DNA from: Tribonema minus
Taxonomy: Eukaryota; Sar; Xanthophyceae; Tribonematales; Tribonemataceae
Assembly: GCA_017506865.1 (NCBI GenBank)
Contig: JAFCMP010000156.1
Span: 81,151 to 145,150, forward strand
Length of the DNA: 64,000 nucleotides
Reading direction: 5' to 3'
Position 1 is the stretch's first letter, and each line of letters begins with the position of its first letter. The translations under genes and the position numbers were made by a program. Below the pieces are notes generated by a model, which ran no database searches, was not told the origin of the DNA, and saw only the letters and a program-made list of their open reading frames with translations. This document shows, in pieces, positions 59,901 to 64,000 of the stretch.

Positions 59901-62617
59901 TTCTCCGCGCCGCGGCCCTCTCAGGCATAGGACAGAAGCGGCGTCCGATCGCCTGCTCCAGTGTCTGGCGCAGACTCCTCGGGTCCACAGCGGCACGGGG
60001 TGTCAAGGGCAAAATATCGGGGCTGCTGGCCTCCATGTCGCAGTTTGGCGTAGGATACCGGTCTGGCGTCGAGCATGTGGCAGCGCGCGCGCGCGTGTGG
60101 CACGAGCTGTATGGCACCACAATCCAGCTGGACTGTGAGAACGCATTTAACAGTGTGGATCGCGCCGCCATTGTGCGGGGACTTATGCTCTTCTGTCCGG
60201 AGCTGCTCCCGCACTTTGAGTCCGTATACTGTGGTGACACTGCCCCAGAGATGCGAGTGGAGGTGAACGGTGAAGCTCGCATTATCTGCTCCCACCTAGG
60301 GTGCCAGCAAGGGGACCCTCTAGGGCCGCTGTACTTTGCAGTGGCAGCGGCATTCCTACTCTTCTACCCTGATGGAGTGAGTGCGACGCCCGGCAGTATG
60401 CCGGCCTACGGCCACAGCACAGCGGAACCGCCAGCCCCGCACTGCGCTTTCCTGGATGACCTCAACGTGCTGCAAGCTGCCTACTTCGACGATGCAGCGG
60501 CCGCTGGGGTGGCAGAGGTGATCCGTCGGCTTGCGGCAGGGGGCCTACGCGTTCGACCAGACAAGTCGCTGGCCATTGCCATGCGCGGCACAGTGTTTGA
60601 TGAAGCGGCCAGAGCACGCCTGCGCGCCCTTGACATACCGTTTGTGGACGCCACCATGCCAGAATCCAGTCAGGGCTTTACGTCGGTCGGGGTACCGGTA
60701 GGGCACCCAGCCTATGTGCATGCTGCCATGAGCAAGCATCTTGTTGACGCAGGGACATGGCGATTGTCGTGGCAGCTAGCTGGGATGGCGCGGCATCACC
60801 TACAGGCAGCACAATTCATTCTGCGCAGGTCACTGACAAAGCGCATGGGCTTCTTAGCTCGGGTCGTTGACACGGCTTTGAGTGAGACATGGCTGCACGC
60901 ATTTGACGGGTTCTGTGCATGGACGCTTGAACGCATGCTGCACCTGCACGGCTGCGCTACCGCGGCAGTCATGAAGTCACACCTGCTGGCCGCCTGCACT
61001 GCTGGTGACAATGAGGTAGCCAGCAGTGGCAGCGTGCTGGTATTGCCGCGCTTGGGCCCGCCAGAACTCACGGACATCGCAGTGCCACTGCGGGCGTCAC
61101 GGTTGCCGGAGCGACGAGGCGGTCTGGGCATGCCGCTTTTGGGGCTACTGGCACCAGCCGCATACACGGCCCAGGCATGCACAACACTGCGGCCTGCAAT
61201 AATTCATGCCACTGTGGCAGCAGGGGCCCTGAGGCTCGGCACTGACGAACACGGCGCAGTCACCTGGTTCGCGCAGCACTCATGCGCAATACGCGAGGAC
61301 CAGGGACTGCCGCCAATCATCGAGGCCGTGCGACGCTCTACGCGAGCGCTGACAGCTGATGGCGGCGAAAAATCACGCACAGCTGTGGCCGAGCAGCTCC
61401 CAGCATCGTTGCTACGGTGGGCAGCGGATACAACGGCCGCAGCGTCGACGCTCCCCACTGCGGTGCAAGCGATCTACGCCGCAACTGCCGTCACGGAGAC
61501 GGGGACCACTGAGCCAGCCCCACACACCCACGGCATTGTGCCTGGCGCCGAGGCGGCCGCTGCGGCGGCGACCGTACCTGGCCCTCAAGCCGCTGCCGCG
61601 GCTGCCTCTTCCACGCCCGCTAAAACACAAACTAGCGCGGAAGAAAGCAGCTGCAGCGGCGGGCAGGAGGACGACGACGACGACTGGGAGGCCTATGCTG
61701 ACGAGATCTGCAGAAAGGTAGTGCCCCGCCGCCGGCGCGGTCACTTCACGCACGGACTACAAGCCGGCCTTTCAAATGTTCTTCGACGTCAATACGAGGA
61801 CTGCCTGGTGGAGGACCTAGAGGCTGCCTCGGCTGGTGCCGTGGGCAAGCCGACGCAGGCTACACTTATTGGTGACTTGCGTGACACCAGCCGCCGCCGC
61901 CAACAGGCTAGCGCGCGGGTCCTGGCGCAGCTGCGCAGCCAGCGTGCGTCCGGGGCAATGGCGTGGATGAGCGTGCCACCCGCTGCCAATGACCGCCCGG
62001 GTGCGGCGCCCATGTCCAGTATGGCAGCAGCCACGATGATTATGGTTGCGATCTTTATAGACGGGTGGGGCATACAGGGCGAGGTGTGCCCATGGCGGTG
62101 CAGTGACGTGAGCCCCACCTCCACGCATGCGATCAGCTGCCCCAGCCAGCACATACGGGGGCACAACGCGACACACACTGCCCAAAAGCGGTGCCTACAG
62201 CGCATCTTGAGACAGCACCATGTCTCTATTGTCCGCAATGAGGACGCTAGCGTCTTCAAGGTACCGGGGTATCGGGCGGACACAGTCATTGACCCAGGGT
62301 GTCTGCACTTTAGCAGTGCATACCGTAACAAGGGAATAGTGCTAGACACAAGTGTGCGCGCACCCACAGCGAGCTCGTACCTGACAGGCAAAACAAATGC
62401 CTCGAACACGGACGGCTATGCTGCTGGGGTGGGGGAGGACGCGAAGGTCAAGCACCACACCGGCACCTTGACGTCATCTTGGGCTTTTGTGCCATTCGTG
62501 CAGGAGTCGTACGGACGGCTGGGCAAGCAGACAAGCCTTTTTGTTAAGGAGTTGGCAATGCACTCAGCACTGTGCTCAGGGGGGGGAAGGCAGATGTGTT
62601 ACGCAAGGCCGGGTTAG
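53909..62617 (+). CDS. Non-LTR retrotransposon polyprotein (zinc fingers, OTU protease, RT, RLE)
   Basis: The frame opens at 53783; the first in-frame ATG is 53909, after a run of 24 T, giving 2,902 residues. Order by residue: PPPIPG repeats (about 67-128); a duplicated Arg/Ala-rich unit (about 312-530); CxxC zinc-finger-like clusters starting at C575 and C636; an OTU-like domain with C1099 (GNGNCLIHT) and H1287 (NVGHFELL); a further CPLC/His/Cys cluster near 1335; and reverse transcriptase with D2075 (LDCENAFNSVD), QQGDPLGPLYFA and FLDD (D2183-2184). The C-terminal finger starts at C2727 (CPWRC), and the endonuclease has D2791 (YRADTVID) and D2813 (VLDTSV). RT catalyses target-primed reverse transcription at the nick made by the endonuclease. 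The OTU domain may process the polyprotein or remove ubiquitin; that is inference. The frame ends early at 62615 because of a slip in a G run. No AP endonuclease was seen. Confidence 0.92.
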   Translation: MALHWLTSPASRGEGSPLKRKREQRNHGLNTGLWWWQVKAARQSDTRRRRRHGVGRWVRLVIPPPPPIPGPPPIPGPPPIPGPPPIPGPPPIPGPPPIPGPPPIPGPPPIPGPPPIPDPPPIPGPPPPQLMAQSSRPRPMPEVPVCSQVAELCRSMRRLHLSSADSDEPQGSGSHAHVKKRRRHLSSPGAANHCDRGCSQTKRPRHQPASDSESQAASLREALPPAAMIVLSLVVLPPPAANKRRRATLPPDSPVATTPMPKRRSRRKTPLVTAATAAPAAGPAPANPVVAQPRTTVTAAAACGRKVTSDLTAAATPRAADMVPKPPAGAAASDGQRGAAASRRGRRRGASAGPPLGRLGSIGSINRPESPSGKLSALAKAVTTTVPVPMEVGEPTSGPAGHQRRITSRPSQPASSGASPQWHPGPQPMEVTAAETPCTADMVTTAPAAAAAAAPGGERGAAAPRRGRRRASAQSTGSVTRPEPQSGGALAKPVTVTMPVPMEVGEPGPAGHQRRITSRSLQPAGSGASLSGGSVTSDGNSRNGHPISGITAMTVLAPAKTPAANRKVNIPGLDCRMCDKFIVRANPRAPGKNCPAAHACAHQRTRHTGKGKQFAELHVQLFLDHRPIYGGLEQVCDGCGNLFIRRTAASATTPSGDLGALDQCDVWRCADCLAGPVAATACTLSGCDRASGHDHIADIHTRPTTCAAAAGGAAVGGGNSLKPTAALLAAASKCGPIRKFLGCEHLGVDPRQAHASTLDGVADAPLPRLTRSSTMGVLPGESRASDSGATMSSNDRVPSTPGSAAAAVAAGAQSSECPRDPTGSHWQGLLGAAGALARRVRALALAPNRARVTVLCAWPTGTKLGPCRTSRRLHMRPAPSDAPATQTLLGRTSCAPLVSQMHDLTVTFSLLSLREEGNDLATVFDQLSLREPVVARSPRQPAGKRGESDVTQAGDNSTHATMTETAPVTAMVASGKRSRRRGKHRRRTQERQAQCDNSRAPLAPATTPPRGGASAPSAPISGPAKVTTVTVATRIPSTVCHTVTVEEQQDALAKATNYGFSTWHTGPQALHKQALGENTATLARGGELRPVSNVGNGNCLIHTALHGIDSVAVEHGLPAPALVIAMREALLDGMVAYVTQGAGKQGASMSSMRQLTAHAAAQPACTREQFDTYGTRARCLAIEYGTNETDSADSGHTLLLQRLQEEGVWGRPLGLSVWAIVAAVYAVSVTVWQAEPQATGSTQKSTGLVLAQLMGLPAVFAPATPAQPDCHLDVLWTPPGLYTNVGHFELLVAPAAAPPLPTTMTASATTQANSTHITAPSRTQPRTALQLPQQPEPLRCPLCTLAFWQLGQKEDSKQRGKLSAASRMAPVVAHFNGGSCTRSMLNPEASTSHCQQNLAAAYAKGIRQQVDHDPSGDRAPSGSSTCNTGAHHAKRVQEMSTMYGCTAEDFLRAVRKLSACTGACGLVHMSASAGQRQCALTSPCHTCRRNGSAPTRARPAVPPGQSEGGGAGSDGAAAAAGAAAATPPKPPAVPASGAANSKSSKKRPAATATGAQRRRRTAAAAAPPGSAGSRTQSNSLRLQDSSPPHGTAVGWADMDLDPPDDAASPPPPTTTTSGRPSKPQSRASLAWDLSTPSVVHALDQTNEADLLLLRFTTTANPFRTQLQCTQWARLVEHATRLLADATDSAREAARVRLHHGAGAFAHQVSQTLVQRGYRLLHLLAAMAFGRQPEGTGMPPAARLAALLSGDFAELLRKTLSAAAALRAPKPNNAATASAQTNFDADWTEADSRQQTACAALSGKRRGVGLAAARLEAREACAPADEVTAQVLAAKHPETGTRPGVVDTPMEQVRGLVRDARRHCLHGAGVATTAGPAGSGSPVFESGQAHDRSDRPEDAASAAGRRLEVEATDILSTLSAAGAGKAGGLDGLRYEHLLMAAGPGAPVKAATRPVGSASPGLAGDSESDVMEPAFAHHLAKVFTTLLVEPELLPEQSQRLLRAAALSGIGQKRRPIACSSVWRRLLGSTAARGVKGKISGLLASMSQFGVGYRSGVEHVAARARVWHELYGTTIQLDCENAFNSVDRAAIVRGLMLFCPELLPHFESVYCGDTAPEMRVEVNGEARIICSHLGCQQGDPLGPLYFAVAAAFLLFYPDGVSATPGSMPAYGHSTAEPPAPHCAFLDDLNVLQAAYFDDAAAAGVAEVIRRLAAGGLRVRPDKSLAIAMRGTVFDEAARARLRALDIPFVDATMPESSQGFTSVGVPVGHPAYVHAAMSKHLVDAGTWRLSWQLAGMARHHLQAAQFILRRSLTKRMGFLARVVDTALSETWLHAFDGFCAWTLERMLHLHGCATAAVMKSHLLAACTAGDNEVASSGSVLVLPRLGPPELTDIAVPLRASRLPERRGGLGMPLLGLLAPAAYTAQACTTLRPAIIHATVAAGALRLGTDEHGAVTWFAQHSCAIREDQGLPPIIEAVRRSTRALTADGGEKSRTAVAEQLPASLLRWAADTTAAASTLPTAVQAIYAATAVTETGTTEPAPHTHGIVPGAEAAAAAATVPGPQAAAAAASSTPAKTQTSAEESSCSGGQEDDDDDWEAYADEICRKVVPRRRRGHFTHGLQAGLSNVLRRQYEDCLVEDLEAASAGAVGKPTQATLIGDLRDTSRRRQQASARVLAQLRSQRASGAMAWMSVPPAANDRPGAAPMSSMAAATMIMVAIFIDGWGIQGEVCPWRCSDVSPTSTHAISCPSQHIRGHNATHTAQKRCLQRILRQHHVSIVRNEDASVFKVPGYRADTVIDPGCLHFSSAYRNKGIVLDTSVRAPTASSYLTGKTNASNTDGYAAGVGEDAKVKHHTGTLTSSWAFVPFVQESYGRLGKQTSLFVKELAMHSALCSGGGRQMCYARPG
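54109..54290 (+). repeat. 18 bp tandem repeat encoding PPPIPG
   Basis: About ten units of ccgccgat-ccgggcccg encode a proline-rich spacer; one unit reads IPD. In-frame and near-identical at the DNA level, so probably recent expansion. Confidence 0.9.
54841..55495 (+). repeat. Diverged tandem duplication of about 110 codons in the polyprotein N-terminus
   Basis: Two units (about 54841-55180 and 55200-55495) share ADMV, RGAAA-RRGRRR, PVPMEVGEP and GPAGHQRRITSR. The offset is 336-360 bp with in-frame indels, so the duplication was kept under coding selection. Confidence 0.85.
56990..57790 (+). other. OTU-type cysteine protease domain within the non-LTR polyprotein
   Basis: NVGNGNCLIHTALHG carries the nucleophile Cys (57203) in the place of the OTU motif D-G-N-C, here with Asn for Asp. 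After about 188 residues LYTNVGHFELLV supplies the catalytic His (57767). The spacing and the helical segment between (REALLDGMVAYVT) suit OTU. The unusual Asn leaves activity uncertain. Confidence 0.75.
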
Positions 62618-62760
62618 CTAAGCGTCAGATCCACATTGAGCTGAGCATATCGCTGGCGCGGGAGTTGGCGGAGCGCGTCATGGCATACACACGTGGAGCG
62701 CGAATGCTGGGCTGTGTTGCGGCGCCGGTATCCAAACTCCTAGGGCACAGCGCAGACTAG
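62587..62760 (+). CDS. Frame-shifted C-terminal tail of the non-LTR polyprotein
   Basis: After the run of eight G (62579-62586) the next frame reads KADVLRKAGLAKRQIHIELS, then SLARELAERVMAY to TAG (62758-62760). This is the expected helical end of such polyproteins (Arg/Ala-rich helix after the endonuclease). The annotated frame instead gives seven unrelated residues and stops. A length change of the G run explains it. Confidence 0.75.
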   Translation, partial: KADVLRKAGLAKRQIHIELSISLARELAERVMAYTRGARMLGCVAAPVSKLLGHSAD

Positions 62761-62842
62761 GCTGCTGCGTTGACGCAAGCTTTTCGATTGCATAGGCAAC
62801 CCGGCCTCCCTTGGGCCTTTATAAATACAAGTCCATACGTAC
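62745..62842 (+). repeat. 3' end of the non-LTR element, copy 1
   Basis: gcacagcgcagactaggctg onward, covering the last codons, stop and short 3' UTR; shared with 63751-63849 apart from a few bases near gggcctt. Confidence 0.9.
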
Positions 62843-63750
62843 TCATTTCTTTGACAAATGTCTCAGAATTTGCATTTGATGTCAGATGCAGTCACGGGTG
62901 CTCAAACTTGAAGCTAAAGCGCTGCATAGTACAGGTGATGCGAAGTTATTCGTTTTGTTTCGGGTCGCATGGGGGCTGACCCGATTAAACGGGCTTTGCG
63001 ATAACTATGTACTGTCTACGGGGCCCGGCCGGCGCTGGCTGGCGAGGGCCGCGGCACCTGCTTACTGTGCGATGCGGTGATAAGGCGCTGACGTCGCCAT
63101 CAGGGGTTATGGCTGCGTTTCAGTTGTCAATCAATAGCGTGGAGCGAGGGATGTGCGGCGGCGCCAGAAGGCACGCGCAGCTGCGAAGTGAAGTTGAAGG
63201 CCGAAGAAGCTGAAGTTGACGACTGAGACGCATGCACCATGCACGCGACGGTCACCTGGGGATGGCGCTTGGGGATGCTGGCGTGAGTGTGTGACTGAAT
63301 TACTAATCCACGGCCCACACGGGCGGGCCCGCCCGCTCGCTTTTGCTTTCGCAACACGAATTTCTTGACTTCAGTTGGGCGGCTGGTCGGTCACGTGCGC
63401 GCTGGGCCGGTCGCGAGAGACCAGTACTGGGACCAACACAGGTCTGCAGGCCACGTCGTCAGAAGACAGCACGTCGTCGCAGGTCAGGTCAGCCTACGGA
63501 ACTGTCTGCTCTCAATGCGCGCTGTCACATCAACCAACATGAAGATACTTCGATATGTAGCCAATCTTGAAATATTGAATGCGTGTGCAAGTGCGCCCTG
63601 ATCATTGACGATGGCGGTGGCGATGGCAATGACTCTTTGTCTTGTCATGCACAGCACACGATGTAAGATGGCACCCTGGCTTGCTCATGCCAGGTTGACA
63701 TTGGTCGGCCCCAGGTGTGGGAGCATTGATGAAATTTCATTAAACAAACA
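62843..63750. other. Sequence 3' of the non-LTR element
   Basis: No gene is supported. Some tgaagttgaag motifs occur near 63187-63215. Confidence 0.45.
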
Positions 63751-63849
63751 GCACAGCGCAGACTAGGCTGCTGCGTTGACGCAAGCTTTTCGATTGCATA
63801 GGCAACCCGGCCTCCCTTGGGCCTTCCAAGAATACAAGTCCATACGTAC
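63751..63849 (+). mobile_element. 99 bp 5'-truncated fragment of the non-LTR element
   Basis: Nearly identical to 62745-62842 (offset 1,006 bp) and in the same orientation. It starts inside the final codons and ends at the same base (gtccatacgtac), as expected for a severely 5'-truncated insertion by target-primed reverse transcription, or for a local duplication. Confidence 0.8.
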
Positions 63850-64000
63850 AGCTGGCCAGGATGGCCAGGATGACATGAGGCTATCATTGAAATCTTGCCC
63901 TAATTTGGCACTCAATTTTAAGGATTTCTGCGCTGTGGCGCGAGTAAACAAAGCACCCACGAAGCAGCAGAATTTGTATGCCATAATACCTCGACCATAG

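Larger units (their letters stand above)
53783..62842 (+). mobile_element. Non-LTR retrotransposon with OTU protease and restriction-like endonuclease
   Basis: A single giant frame with reverse transcriptase and a C-terminal restriction-like endonuclease marks an R2-group (early-branching) non-LTR element. The 3' end is placed near 62842 because a separate 99 bp fragment of the element (63751-63849) ends at the same point. The 5' end is undetermined, and no LTR, poly(A) tail or target duplication was seen. Confidence 0.85.

Noticed and set aside
1..64000. CRISPR arrays, bacterial operons, rRNA or tRNA genes
   Set aside because: None were seen: the tandem arrays here lack unique equal spacers, and no cloverleaf or rRNA core was recognised by eye; a tRNAscan run would be more decisive.

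Overview
This looks like nuclear DNA of a eukaryote, most probably a unicellular alga of the green lineage. The main reasons are intron-dense genes with small exons and phase-consistent GT-AG junctions, a serine incorporator gene, a secreted EGF plus bacterial-type Ig-like receptor of the kind seen in algae, a chromodomain-type Ty3/gypsy element, and a non-LTR retrotransposon with a restriction-like endonuclease. The species cannot be named from the sequence, and nothing here suggests bacterial, organellar or viral DNA.

Layout, left to right. (1) 1-6313: a Ty3/gypsy retrotransposon, cut at its 5' end by the window edge, with an in-frame TAG inside its C-terminal chromodomain; its 3' LTR probably starts near 6560. 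(2) 7465-9263: an alanine-rich, repeat-built reading frame with a frame break near 8870. (3) 10736-27174, plus strand: a 21-exon gene, reconstructed exon by exon, for a 783-residue type I membrane protein (signal peptide, EGF modules, two Ig-like modules, one transmembrane helix, short tail). (4) 28978-39085, minus strand: a nine-exon SERINC gene (about 449 residues), convergent with the EGF gene. (5) 39958-46351, minus strand: the 3' part of an unidentified multi-exon gene with helical and coiled-coil segments; possible further 5' exons lie near 47.3 and 49.1 kb. (6) 49505-50631, minus strand: the last exon of an unrecognised polytopic membrane protein. (7) 53909-62760, plus strand: a very large non-LTR retrotransposon with N-terminal zinc fingers, an OTU-type cysteine protease, reverse transcriptase and C-terminal zinc finger plus restriction-like endonuclease; its frame breaks in a run of eight G near the end. 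About 1 kb downstream lies a 99 bp copy of its 3' end.

The most unusual signal is inside the EGF gene. Short local tandem duplications (about 60-210 bp) repeatedly take in a splice junction plus the adjacent exon edge, at five or more of its exons. One duplicated copy (24028-24145) keeps an open frame, an acceptor and a possible donor with the same phases as the exon it copies, so it could serve as an alternative exon. Other points are three candidate GC-AG introns in the minus-strand genes, a recurring palindrome acttcgaagt, and a MITE at 41065-41299.
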